64,000 bases of DNA, from the NCBI RefSeq assembly GCF_021545335.1, contig NZ_CP089312.1:2728001-2792000 (forward strand). Reading direction: 5' to 3'. Numbering within the stretch: the stretch's first letter is position 1; every line of letters starts with the position of its first letter. Shown here piece after piece: positions 55,581 to 63,999 of this stretch. The notes beneath the pieces are model-generated. The model saw only the letters and a list, made by a program, of their open reading frames with translations, ran no database searches and was not told the DNA's origin. This DNA is from Streptomyces sp. GQFP (GTDB lineage Bacteria > Actinomycetota > Actinomycetes > Streptomycetales > Streptomycetaceae). The position numbers and the translations under genes are program-made.

Positions 55581-56404
55581 CCGGCGTCTGGGCCGTCCCG
55601 CTCTTCGTGCCCGCCGACCGGGTGCGCGCGTGCCGCGCCGTGCTGTCGCCCCGGGAGCGGGAGCGGGCGGACCGACTGCGGCTGCCGGTCGACCGCTCCC
55701 GCTTCACCGTGTGCCGCTGGGCGCTGCGCACGCTGCTGGGCAGTGCGTGCCAACTCCCGCCGGAGGACGTGCGGTTCGTGTACGGCGTCCGCGGCAAGCC
55801 ACGCCTCGCGGACGCGCCGGAGGTGCACTTCAACCTCACCCACGCACGCGGTCTGGCGCTGATCGCGGTAGGCGACACACCGGTCGGGATAGACGTCGAG
55901 TACGCGGACCGCATACCGGACACCATGTACGAGCTGATCCGCTGCTTCTTCTCGCCCGCCGAGCGCCGACGGGTCCTGGAGCGGCCCACCGAGGAACACC
56001 GCGACGCCTTCTTCCGCTGCTGGACCCGCAAGGAGGCCCTGATCAAGGCATGCGGCGAGGCCCTGCACTCGGTACCGGCCGACTTCGCGCCACCCGGCCC
56101 CTGGTCACTGCTCCCCCTCACCCCTGTGCCCGGCTATCTCGGGGCCCTGGCCGTTCGCGGCGGGCGGGAACACCTCGGCGATCCGGCCGAGGGCGGCATC
56201 GATCTCCCTGACGGCCCCCATCTGCACCGCTGCCGGCTGGTACGCGGGCCCTGGTACCCGCCCGATGGCACGCCGGACGAGAGCGACATTGGCGAGCACG
56301 GCCTCGGCATCGGCGGCCTCGGCCCGCTGCGGCTGCTCGGTGAGCGTACGGACCGGCTCGACGCACGCGTGTACGGCGTCGACCGCGTCGGCGAGGTGCG
56401 GTGA
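55577..56404 (+). CDS. 4'-phosphopantetheinyl transferase with antisense C-terminal extension
   Basis: 275 residues from GTG 55577. Sfp-type signatures are VGIDVEYADRI (first metal-binding Asp), then FFSPAERRRVL and FRCWTRKEALIKACGEAL. It transfers phosphopantetheine from CoA to the ACP Ser. Homology to the family ends around residue 190 (VPGYLGALAVRG); the last ~85 residues are Arg/Leu/Gly-rich and read antisense to the FUSC gene, with which it overlaps 300 bp. The original stop was probably lost. It is the final gene of the operon. Confidence 0.87.
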   Translation: MTGVWAVPLFVPADRVRACRAVLSPRERERADRLRLPVDRSRFTVCRWALRTLLGSACQLPPEDVRFVYGVRGKPRLADAPEVHFNLTHARGLALIAVGDTPVGIDVEYADRIPDTMYELIRCFFSPAERRRVLERPTEEHRDAFFRCWTRKEALIKACGEALHSVPADFAPPGPWSLLPLTPVPGYLGALAVRGGREHLGDPAEGGIDLPDGPHLHRCRLVRGPWYPPDGTPDESDIGEHGLGIGGLGPLRLLGERTDRLDARVYGVDRVGEVR

Positions 56405-57673
56405 CGGCCGGCCCGCCCGGACCCGCCTGAGGAGCCCTCGATGCGTGCGCAGGGGCGGGGCGATCTGGTCGAGGAGCCCGACGGCGGCATCGAACCGGGC
56501 CCGGTGGCGCGGGAGTTCGCCGTCCGGGGACAGGGGGTCGGAGTCCCGCACGGCTTGCGTGCGCAGGACGTCGGCCAGCGCCGCCAGGGCATCGGCGACC
56601 CGACGGCGTACGACGTCGACGGTCCGCACGGGCGCGATCAGCCAGGACGCCGCGACGCCGATGACGGCACCGACGGCGATGGCCTCCAGCCGCTGGCCCA
56701 GGATGTCCAGATCGGCCTCGCCGAAGTACCCGTACAGCAGGGAGAAGGCGGCGGTGATACAGGCGGCCCAGTACGTGTAGTTCAGCGGGCGGAGCCAGGT
56801 GGCGAGGGCGAGCACCGTGAAGAGCAGGACGATCGCCCAGGGGTCCCGCGGCCCGAACAGCCCGACGATCCCGGTGGCCGCGGCGGTACCGAAGGCGGCG
56901 CCGAACGTCCGCGTGGCCCCCTTGTACAGCACATCGCCCCGCCCACGGGCGCCGCTGCACACGATGAACGCGGTCAGCACGGCCCAGGTCCAGTGGTCCG
57001 GATAGGCGAGATGCCCGACCAGGAACGCGACACCGAGCGCGATCCCCATCTGGAGAGCCATCCGCGTACTGGGCAGCAGCCGCCCCCATCCCTTCCCGCC
57101 GGGGGCGCGCTGCGGCGGCACGGAGACCGGGCGGGCGGCGGACCGCCGCAGGTGCACCCGCCCTCCCAACCCGGCGTACCCGGCGGCCACTTGGACCGTC
57201 AGGACACAGCAGGCGACGATCAGCGCGACAAGCCCCATCCACAGGACATGGCCGTCGCGCGCGGCGGCAGGCAGGCCGATCGGCCCCTGAACGACCAGGG
57301 TCGCGACGAACGGCAAGGCCGCGAGGGTGCCCGCACGGGTGGCGCGTGGCCCGAAGCGCCGTATCCAGAGAGACCCGGCGACCGCGACGGCGAAGAGGGC
57401 GTCCCCGGCGACGGTGTGGTCGGACATGAGCCGGTCCGCCCAGGCCGCAGCCATCGCGACGAGGGGCAGCACCAGAAACCCGAGGGCCCGGTCGACGAGA
57501 TCGGCGTCCCGCTGGGTCCAGGCGAGGGTCCAGGCCAGGGCGACGGACTGGATGACGATGTCGACATGAAGATGAGCGGCGTCTTCGAGGAGCAGCGCCG
57601 AGCCGTAGCTCGCGAGCACGGCGGCCATGATGACCACCGAGTTCCGCAACTCTTCCGGTACGGTCTTCACCAT
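56105..57673 (-). CDS. FUSC-family membrane protein
   Basis: 522 residues with the two-block layout of aromatic acid exporter/FUSC proteins: a first TM block (about 13-180), a cytoplasmic loop, then a second TM block (about 205-345) with ALGVAFLVGHLAYPDHWTWA, then TAFIVCSGARGRGDVLYKGA and RTFGAAFGTAAATG. The C-terminal ~170 residues are helical. FUSC proteins are thought to export aromatic or lipophilic carboxylic compounds. ATG 57673 is divergent from a MarR gene. The last 300 bp overlap the transferase gene. The FUSC frame keeps normal helical sequence to its end, so it is the one more likely to be under selection there. Confidence 0.85.
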   Translation of the reverse strand: MVKTVPEELRNSVVIMAAVLASYGSALLLEDAAHLHVDIVIQSVALAWTLAWTQRDADLVDRALGFLVLPLVAMAAAWADRLMSDHTVAGDALFAVAVAGSLWIRRFGPRATRAGTLAALPFVATLVVQGPIGLPAAARDGHVLWMGLVALIVACCVLTVQVAAGYAGLGGRVHLRRSAARPVSVPPQRAPGGKGWGRLLPSTRMALQMGIALGVAFLVGHLAYPDHWTWAVLTAFIVCSGARGRGDVLYKGATRTFGAAFGTAAATGIVGLFGPRDPWAIVLLFTVLALATWLRPLNYTYWAACITAAFSLLYGYFGEADLDILGQRLEAIAVGAVIGVAASWLIAPVRTVDVVRRRVADALAALADVLRTQAVRDSDPLSPDGELPRHRARFDAAVGLLDQIAPPLRTHRGLLRRVRAGRPSPHLADAVDAVHACVEPVRTLTEQPQRAEAADAEAVLANVALVRRAIGRVPGPAYQPAAVQMGAVREIDAALGRIAEVFPPAANGQGPEIAGHRGEGEQ

Positions 57674-57707
57674 GCCGAGATAGTAAGCGATAGCGTACGC
57701 TCTCGGC
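57674..57707. promoter_or_regulatory. MarR-type operator in divergent FUSC-MarR promoter
   Basis: GCCGAGA (57674-57680) and TCTCGGC (57701-57707) form an interrupted inverted repeat, and AGCGTACGCT (57692-57701) is a perfect 10-bp palindrome. The region is only 35 bp long, so a bound MarR protein would block both genes. Confidence 0.6.
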
Positions 57708-57708
57708 T

Positions 57709-58158
57709 ATGGAGACCGCACCCACGGAGACCGGGCCCACGACCGCCGACACGGCAGCGGAAGTCCGCCAGGGCGTGACGCGACTCGCCCGCCGCCTGCG
57801 AGCGGTGCGCTCACCCGGCACCCTCAGCAACAACAAGCTCGGCGTACTGGGCACCCTGTACCGCAACGGCCCGTCCAGCCCCGGCGAGTTGGCAGAGACG
57901 GAACGCCAACAACCCCAGTCCCTGACAAGGGTATTCGCGGAATTGGAGACGGACGGCCTGGTCTCCCGCACCCGCGACAGCCGAGACGGCCGCCAGTCGA
58001 TCCTGTCCCTCACCCCCGCCGGCAAGGACGCCCTGCGCCACGAGATGGCGGAGCGGGACGCATGGCTGGCGTCGGCGATGTCCGAACTGACGGAGACGGA
58101 ACGTCAGGTACTCGTACTGGCAGGCCGCCTGATGGACCGCATGGCGGACAAGGGCTAA
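57709..58158 (+). CDS. MarR-family transcriptional regulator
   Basis: 149 residues. The wHTH is KLGVLGTLYRNGPSSPGELA, then QPQSLTRVFAELETDGLVSRT, and the wing is RDSRDGRQSILSLTPAGKDAL, a canonical MarR block. The N-terminal 20 residues are Thr-rich and polar. It is separated by 35 bp from the divergent FUSC gene and likely represses it in response to a phenolic or lipophilic acid ligand; this is inferred from the family. Confidence 0.92.
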   Translation: METAPTETGPTTADTAAEVRQGVTRLARRLRAVRSPGTLSNNKLGVLGTLYRNGPSSPGELAETERQQPQSLTRVFAELETDGLVSRTRDSRDGRQSILSLTPAGKDALRHEMAERDAWLASAMSELTETERQVLVLAGRLMDRMADKG

Positions 58159-58214
58159 GAAGGCCGGGCCGGATTTACTGCGCAATCCCTTACGGAAACC
58201 AGGGAGCGAGCGAC

Positions 58215-59483
58215 ATGCACTGGTCGGAACACGCCATCTGGTGGCACATCCACCCGCTCTCCTTCACGGGCGCGGAACGAGAGGCACTGCCCCCGACAGC
58301 TACTCCGGTCCCCCGCCTGACCCGGCTGACCCCGTGGCTGGACTACTTGGTGGACCTAGGCTGCAACGGCCTGGCGCTCGGCCCCGTCTTCGCCTCGGAG
58401 ACCCACGGCTACGACACCGTCGACCACTTCCGAGTCGACAGCCGCCTGGGCGAGGAGGCGGATCTGGTGAACCTGGTGGAACAGGCCCGCGCACGGGGCG
58501 TACGAGTACTCCTGGACGGGGTCTTCCACCACGTAGGCCGAGGTTTCCCCGCCCTGCCGGACCTGGCGGCGCACAACCCGGACGGCAGTGAGCGCGTCTT
58601 CGAAGGCCACAAACACCTGGTAGCCCTGAACCACACCTCGCCACAAGTCACCGACTACGTCACACGAGTCCTGATCCACTGGCTGGACCGGGGAATCGCG
58701 GGCTGGCGCCTGGACGCGGCCTACGCGGTACCGCTGCCGTTCTGGCGGACGGTGACGGCAAGGGTGCGGGACCGGCACCCGGACGCCTGGCTGACGGGCG
58801 AGGTCATCCACGGCGACTACACGGGTTACGTGACGGAGGGCGGCCTGGACTCAGTCACCCAGTACGAACTGTGGAAGGCGATCTGGAGCGCCCTCAACGA
58901 CCACAACTTCCACGAACTGGCCTGGGCCCTGACCAGACACAACGCACTCCTGGACACCTTCGCCCCCCAGACCTTCGTCGGCAACCACGACGTGACCCGC
59001 CTGGCCAGCAGACTCGACGACACCCGCCACCTGGAACACGCCCTGGTAATGCTCCTGACGACAGGCGGCATCCCCTCCATATACGCGGGCGACGAGCAGG
59101 CGTTCCGGGGGATCAAGGAGGACCGAGAGGGCGGCGACGACGAGATCCGCCCACCCTTCCCTCAGCACCCCGCCCACCTCGCCCCACACGGCGAGAACTA
59201 CCACCGCCTGCACCAACACCTGATCGGCCTACGCCGCCGCAACCCCTGGCTGGTCAGGGCACACACAACGGTGAAATCCCTGACGAACGAAACCCTCACC
59301 TACACGGCAACCCACGCAAACCACCACTTGACGGTCGCCTTGAGCCTCGCCGACCACCCGACAAGAGCGGCCCTACCCGGCCCGAACTGGCAACTGACCG
59401 CAGGAAACGCCACCCTCACCGAAACCAACGCCGAAGCCGAGCTACCACCACATGGCTGGCTGATCGCCACGCCGAGGGACTGA
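58215..59483 (+). CDS. GH13 alpha-amylase-family enzyme
   Basis: 422 residues with no signal peptide. The GH13 catalytic residues are visible: Asp in GIAGWRLDAAYAVP (nucleophile), Glu in WLTGEVIHGDY (acid/base) and Asp in FVGNHDVTRLASRL (transition-state stabiliser), plus the early region GLALGPVFASETHGYDTVDH. The protein lacks an N-terminal domain, so it is short for the family. It is probably cytosolic and acts on small alpha-glucosides or maltooligosaccharides; the exact substrate cannot be read. ATG 58215 follows AGGGAGCGAG. It is 56 bp from the MarR gene. Confidence 0.9.
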   Translation: MHWSEHAIWWHIHPLSFTGAEREALPPTATPVPRLTRLTPWLDYLVDLGCNGLALGPVFASETHGYDTVDHFRVDSRLGEEADLVNLVEQARARGVRVLLDGVFHHVGRGFPALPDLAAHNPDGSERVFEGHKHLVALNHTSPQVTDYVTRVLIHWLDRGIAGWRLDAAYAVPLPFWRTVTARVRDRHPDAWLTGEVIHGDYTGYVTEGGLDSVTQYELWKAIWSALNDHNFHELAWALTRHNALLDTFAPQTFVGNHDVTRLASRLDDTRHLEHALVMLLTTGGIPSIYAGDEQAFRGIKEDREGGDDEIRPPFPQHPAHLAPHGENYHRLHQHLIGLRRRNPWLVRAHTTVKSLTNETLTYTATHANHHLTVALSLADHPTRAALPGPNWQLTAGNATLTETNAEAELPPHGWLIATPRD

Positions 59484-59491
59484 GCAGGCGG

Positions 59492-59830
59492 TCACGCCTT
59501 GGCGACCACCCGCGCCGGCTCTCCGAGCTGCCCCGCCAGCTCATGGCTGATCTTGCGCTCCACGAAGAACGCGGCGGTGGGAACGGTGCCGGCGAGCAGG
59601 ACCCACAGCTGCTTGCGGACCGGCCACTTCGCCTTGGAGCCCAGATCGAAGGCGAAGACCAGGTACACGACGTACAGCCAGCCGTGCGCGATACCGACGA
59701 CGCTCGTGAAGCCGTCGGCACCGTCGAGCTTCAGCGCGTACTTGGCGATCACACCGAGGGTCAGCAGAACCAGCAGCACACCGGTGACGTAGGCCATGAC
59801 GCGGTAGCGGGTCAACACGCTCTTTTTCAT
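59492..59830 (-). CDS. DUF3817 membrane protein
   Basis: 112 residues with three TM helices: RYRVMAYVTGVLLVLLTLGVI-type N-terminal segment, GIAHGWLYVVYLVFAFDLG and the region after KWPVRKQLWVLLAGTVPT. DUF3817 proteins are common in actinomycetes and of unknown function. ATG 59830 begins MKKSVLTR. It converges on the GH13 gene with 8 bp between stops, and the MarR gene lies 65 bp upstream on the same strand; the two may be co-transcribed. Confidence 0.85.
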   Translation of the reverse strand: MKKSVLTRYRVMAYVTGVLLVLLTLGVIAKYALKLDGADGFTSVVGIAHGWLYVVYLVFAFDLGSKAKWPVRKQLWVLLAGTVPTAAFFVERKISHELAGQLGEPARVVAKA

Positions 59831-59895
59831 GCGTACGAGCGTAACCACCGGTTTCCAGCGATCTTCCGGCGACCCCGGAAGTACCCCCTGCCGCC

Positions 59896-60405
59896 CTACT
59901 CCTCGTCGAAATCGCTCGCCGCCACCCGCAGCGGACGCAGCATCGCGAAGATCTCCGCGCACTCCTCCGCGTCGTACACGCCGAGGCCGAAGTCCATTGC
60001 CATCAGGTCGCGGGTTGCCGCGTCGACCGTTTCGCGGCCCTTTTCCGTGATCGTGGCCAGGGTGCCCCGGCCGTCGTTCGGGTTGGGGCGTCTGGCCACC
60101 AGGCCCGACTTCACCAGGCGGTCCACGGTGTTCGTGACCGACGTCGGGTGGACCATCAGGCGCTCGCCGATCTTGGACATCGGCAGTTCGCCGGCCTTGG
60201 AGAAGGTGAGCAGCACCAGCGCCTCGTACCGCGCGAACGTCAGACCGTACGGCTTCACCACCGCGTCGACCTCCGCGAGCAGGATCTGCTGCGCACGCAT
60301 GATCGAGGTGATCGCGGCCATCGACGGGACGTTTCCCCAGCGCCGTTTCCACAGTTCGTCGGCGCGGGCGATGGGATCGAAGGGGAGACTGAGCGGCTTC
60401 GGCAC
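59896..60405 (-). CDS. MarR-family transcriptional regulator
   Basis: 169 residues. The wHTH is FARYEALVLLTFSKAGELPMSKI, in pieces, with MVHPTSVTNTVDRLVKSGLVARR and the wing PNPNDGRGTLATITEKGRETV. The N-terminus (MPKPLSLPFDPIARADELW) is longer than usual. ATG 60405 starts it. It is divergent from the GH6 glucanase gene with a 204 bp gap and could regulate it, or the DUF3817 gene downstream. Confidence 0.92.
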   Translation of the reverse strand: MPKPLSLPFDPIARADELWKRRWGNVPSMAAITSIMRAQQILLAEVDAVVKPYGLTFARYEALVLLTFSKAGELPMSKIGERLMVHPTSVTNTVDRLVKSGLVARRPNPNDGRGTLATITEKGRETVDAATRDLMAMDFGLGVYDAEECAEIFAMLRPLRVAASDFDEE

Positions 60406-60609
60406 GGCACCAGACCTTACCGGCCGGTCACATCGCGGTCAGCCCCGTCTCGCCCTTCGGTCCAGGTCATCCGGTGCAGAGCGGGGTGCAGATCGTCGAG
60501 GCTCGCCGCCCCCGGTGTCGCGACCCTGACGGTCAGTCTCCCTGTGCCACGATTACCGACTGATCGTCACTGACCGTCACCAGGCGTCATCTTTTCCCAA
60601 GGGAGCAGC

Positions 60610-61641
60610 ATGTCCCGGCTGATCCGTACCCTCACCCGCACCCTCGCGACGCCCGCGATGCTCACGGTGCTCGGGCTCGCGGCCGGCTGCGCTTCCTCGC
60701 CCGAGGTGGGCGAAGCCGCCGTCGTCTCCGGTGCCACCAAGGAGGCCTCCGCCGCCGGTTCCCAGGTGTTCTGGGTCGATCCGGCCTCCCCTGCCGCCAA
60801 GCAGGTGCGGCTCTGGCAGCGGCAGGGGCGCGAGAAGGAAGCGCGGCTGCTGCGTCGTATCGCCGAGCAGCCCGCCGCGCTCTGGCCCGCCGGTGACGAC
60901 CCGGTGCCAGTGATCCGGGCCGCCACCCGAGCAGCCGCACGGGACGGACGTACGACCCTTTTCGTGGCGTACAACATTCCGCACCGCGACTGCGGTCAGC
61001 ACTCCGCGGGTGGCGCCGGCGACGCAGACGCCTACCGGGCCTGGGTCGAGCGGTTCGCCGACGCCCTCGGGGACAGTCCCGCGCTGGTCGTCCTCGAACC
61101 GGACGCGGTCGCGCATGTCGTGGACGGCTGCACTCCCGCCGAGTACCACGCCGAGCGGGAGCGGTTGCTCTCCGACGCCGTCGCACGGCTCAAGCAGCAG
61201 GGCCGCACGAAGGTGTACCTCGACGCCGGTAATCCCGACTGGATCGATGAGCCCCGCAAGCTCGTCGAGCCGTTGCGGCGGGCCGGGATCGCGCGGGCCG
61301 ACGGGTTCGCGCTCAATGTGTCCAACTTCCAGACGGACAACGCCACCAAGACGTACGGCGTCCAGCTCTCCCGTGCCCTCGACGGCAAGCACTTCGTCGT
61401 CGACACCAGCCGCAACGGGAACGGGCCACTGCGCGGCGACCGGAGCGACGCCTGGTGCAACCCGCCGGGCCGCGCCCTCGGCACCCGCCCGACCACCCGC
61501 ACAGGCGAGCCCGCCCTCGACGCCTATCTGTGGATCAAGCGGCCCGGCGAGTCGGACGGCGAGTGCCGGGGCGGCCCGGCGGCCGGGCGCTGGTGGCCGG
61601 AGTACGCACTGGGGCTGGCCCGTAACTCCCGTACCCCATAG
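60610..61641 (+). CDS. GH6 family endoglucanase, lipoprotein
   Basis: 343 residues. A lipoprotein signal peptide ends in LGLAAGC (Cys27). The GH6 catalytic region is LVVLEPDAVAHV (proton-donor Asp), VYLDAGNPDWIDEP and the conserved NVSNFQTDNATKTYG; FVVDTSRNGNGP follows. GH6 enzymes cleave beta-1,4-glucans by inversion. Adjacent to GlxA and CslA this gene probably trims the beta-glucan made at hyphal tips, as proposed for the S. coelicolor/lividans cslA-glxA-cslZ locus. It is convergent with glxA (6 bp between stops). Confidence 0.93.
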   Translation: MSRLIRTLTRTLATPAMLTVLGLAAGCASSPEVGEAAVVSGATKEASAAGSQVFWVDPASPAAKQVRLWQRQGREKEARLLRRIAEQPAALWPAGDDPVPVIRAATRAAARDGRTTLFVAYNIPHRDCGQHSAGGAGDADAYRAWVERFADALGDSPALVVLEPDAVAHVVDGCTPAEYHAERERLLSDAVARLKQQGRTKVYLDAGNPDWIDEPRKLVEPLRRAGIARADGFALNVSNFQTDNATKTYGVQLSRALDGKHFVVDTSRNGNGPLRGDRSDAWCNPPGRALGTRPTTRTGEPALDAYLWIKRPGESDGECRGGPAAGRWWPEYALGLARNSRTP

Positions 61642-61647
61642 CTGCGT

Positions 61648-63603
61648 TCACCTCACCTGGATCCACTTAGCCTCCGACGGCGTCCCCTTCGCGTCCGTCA
61701 CGAACAGCATGTACCAGCCGGGCGGGACCAGCGTCCGGTCCTTCGGTACGTCGACCGTCACCGAGGTGCGGTCCTTGGTGAGGGGGAGGTCGATGGAGCG
61801 CTGTTCGACGTCCGTCGTGTGCGTGACCGCGCTGGGGCGCATCAGACGGGCCTTCGACACCCGTTCGGGGTGGGCCGACTTGAAGGTCGCGCGGCCGTGT
61901 TTGTCCACCTCCTGGGGGCCGTCCCCCAGGACGGGACGACCCTTGCCGTTCTTGTGCAGCGCGGGCGGCGTGAAGATCTCCATGCGCTGCTCGAAGTGGC
62001 CCAGCTTGGTGTTCTGCTGATTGTCGAAGAGCGGGTCGGAGCCGAAGGTGGCGACCCGGCCGTCGGGCAGCAGCAGCGCCTCGGAGTGGTAGTTGCGGCC
62101 CACCTTCGGGGAGGCCGCCGCCCGGAAGACGTTGGCCTTGGGGTCGTAGAACTGCGCCTTGAGGATGTTGCTGCCGCTGCGGCCCCGGTAGTCGGCGGAG
62201 CCGTTGGACGTGAACACGGTGTCGTCCGGCATCAGGACGCTGTTCAGGTAGCGGGTGCCCTGGGGGAGGTCGGGACCCGCCTCGAAGACCGGGTTGTCCT
62301 TCTTCAGGTCGACGACGGCCGTACGCCGCGTCGCCTTCTTCGACTCACCGACGCCTCCGCCGCCCAGGATCATCACCTTCTGGTCCTGCGCCGGAGGCAG
62401 CAGCACCGAGGCCGAGGTCTCGGTCTCGTCCGCGTCCGTCAGGCCCGGCACCTTCTCGAAGGTGTTCGTCTTCAGGTCCCAGAGGCCCGGCGCCCGGCCC
62501 ATCGTCGCCGGTCCGTAGCCGGCGTTCGACGCCGGGTAGAACAGCTTGCCGCCCTTCGTCAGGAACAGGGCGGGGTAGGTGGGGAAGTAGCGCTTCGGGC
62601 CCGGGGTCCACTTCTTGGTCTTCGGGTCGTAGATCTCGTTGTCCCCGGGGTCGATCGCCCCGACGTCGTCGAGCCCGGAGACGGCCAGCACCCGTCCGTC
62701 GTCGAGGCCGACCAGCGTCGGATACCAGCGCGCCTTGTCCATCGGGTCGACCGGGATGTACTTCTCGGCCTTCGGATCGAACTCGTACGCCGCCCTGATC
62801 CCCTGGAAGTCCTGCTTGTCCATGGTGATCTTCTCGGAGAGGCCGTACGTGTTGTCCGCGTCCTTGCCCTTCAGGCCGACGATGTCGTACTGCGCCTGCT
62901 TGGCGGTGATCGACACGGGCCCGGCCTGGGCCGCCTCGACAAACACCCGGGCCTCGCTCGCGACGACCTTCGTCACCCAGGGCTGCATGACCCCGGCCGC
63001 GTTGTACGTGATCTTCTGTGTGCGCTTGGCCTTGGGGACGGTCACGTCGAACCGGCTGACGTACTCGACCCCGGCGGGCGAGCGGAACCGGGTGCCCTTC
63101 TTCAGGACGATCGGCTTGTCGGGGTTCTCGTTCTTGACGCGCATCCCGCCGCCCGCCCGCTCGACCTCGCCGTCGAGCAGCTCGTAGCGGGCGGTGCCGC
63201 CGGCCACCAGGAGCCGTCCGTCGGGGAGTTGGGCGTGTCCGGCGCAGAAGAAGTCGTCGGGAGTGGCGATCCGCTTGAAGGTGTCGTTCCTCGGGTCCCA
63301 CAGGACCGTGTCGAACGAACCCTTGTCGAACTTCTTCTGCTCGTTGCCGGAGCCCGCGACGATCAGCACCTTGCCGGTGTGCAGCAGCGCCGCGTGGATC
63401 GCGTTCGTACGGAACTTCTCGGGGATGTCGATCGCGCTCCAGGAGCCGTACTTGGCCTGGTAGCCGGGCTGGGCGATCTTGTACTCGTAGTACCGCTCAC
63501 CGGCGAAGTCGAGCACGGCGGGCGCGTTGAGACCGGCGAGCAGGGCGACACCCCCGATGCCCAGGACGGTCTTCTTGGTCTTCTTCGACGGCTGGTAGGC
63601 CAT
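61648..63603 (-). CDS. glxA: GlxA, copper radical oxidase
   Basis: 651 residues. An N-terminal TM anchor (about 13-31) precedes a galactose-oxidase-like Kelch beta-propeller and a C-terminal DUF1929 domain (about 550-651, ending YMLFVTDAKGTPSEAKWIQ). The conserved FFCAGHAQLPDG Cys near residue 120 fits the Cys that cross-links to Tyr in the S. lividans enzyme. Copper is also bound by Tyr and His ligands in the C-terminal part (YHSEALLLPDG region). GlxA oxidises glycans and is needed for the CslA beta-glucan and hyphal fusion. ATG 63603 has AGGAGGC upstream, and cslA ends 3 bp before it. Confidence 0.93.
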   Translation of the reverse strand: MAYQPSKKTKKTVLGIGGVALLAGLNAPAVLDFAGERYYEYKIAQPGYQAKYGSWSAIDIPEKFRTNAIHAALLHTGKVLIVAGSGNEQKKFDKGSFDTVLWDPRNDTFKRIATPDDFFCAGHAQLPDGRLLVAGGTARYELLDGEVERAGGGMRVKNENPDKPIVLKKGTRFRSPAGVEYVSRFDVTVPKAKRTQKITYNAAGVMQPWVTKVVASEARVFVEAAQAGPVSITAKQAQYDIVGLKGKDADNTYGLSEKITMDKQDFQGIRAAYEFDPKAEKYIPVDPMDKARWYPTLVGLDDGRVLAVSGLDDVGAIDPGDNEIYDPKTKKWTPGPKRYFPTYPALFLTKGGKLFYPASNAGYGPATMGRAPGLWDLKTNTFEKVPGLTDADETETSASVLLPPAQDQKVMILGGGGVGESKKATRRTAVVDLKKDNPVFEAGPDLPQGTRYLNSVLMPDDTVFTSNGSADYRGRSGSNILKAQFYDPKANVFRAAASPKVGRNYHSEALLLPDGRVATFGSDPLFDNQQNTKLGHFEQRMEIFTPPALHKNGKGRPVLGDGPQEVDKHGRATFKSAHPERVSKARLMRPSAVTHTTDVEQRSIDLPLTKDRTSVTVDVPKDRTLVPPGWYMLFVTDAKGTPSEAKWIQVR

Positions 63604-63606
63604 GGC

Positions 63607-63999
63607 CTAGTTGCCTCCTGTCGGGGTGCTGGAGACCGGTGCGACAGCGGTGGTCGCGAGCGCGGGTTCCTCGCGCTCCCTGCTCTCGCCGGGCTCCTTG
63701 CCCTGCTTGCGCCGGGTGGCGAGCCACACCCCGACCGGGGCCAGGGAGATCACCATGGCGAGTACGGCCCAGGTGCGCATGGCCACATGGGTGTGGCCGA
63801 GGCGGACGGAGGCCACGAGCGAGACCGCGAGGAGCACGGCCCAGAACAGGTGGACGCGGAAGGTGAGCAGCCGGTCGGGGCTGGCGTCCCCGCCCTTCGG
63901 CGTGACGACGAACCGGCTCGGGCGGCGGAGCAGGGCCGCGCCGAACGACTTCAGGTAGATCGGCGCGGAGAGCGCCGACATCGCCATCCCGGCCAGCCC
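63607..63999 (-). CDS. cslA: cellulose synthase-like CslA, C-terminal part (5' end beyond window)
   Basis: Only the last ~131 codons are present; the frame continues past base 64000. Visible are the last TM segments (LFWAVLLAVSLVASVRLGH, then WAVLAMVISLAPVGVWLATR) and a hydrophilic tail. The GT2 catalytic domain is not visible, so the identity rests on order: cslA-glxA-GH6 is the known S. coelicolor/lividans layout. The sequence SAPIYLKSFGAALLRRPSRFVVTPKG matches the interfacial/PilZ-like end of bacterial cellulose synthase-like proteins. Confidence 0.85.
   Translation of the reverse strand, partial: GLAGMAMSALSAPIYLKSFGAALLRRPSRFVVTPKGGDASPDRLLTFRVHLFWAVLLAVSLVASVRLGHTHVAMRTWAVLAMVISLAPVGVWLATRRKQGKEPGESREREEPALATTAVAPVSSTPTGGN

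Noticed and set aside
49801..56404. Classical aromatic type II PKS or spore-pigment cluster
   Set aside because: No cyclase, aromatase or monooxygenase; the presence of dehydratase and hydrolase fits reduced chains.
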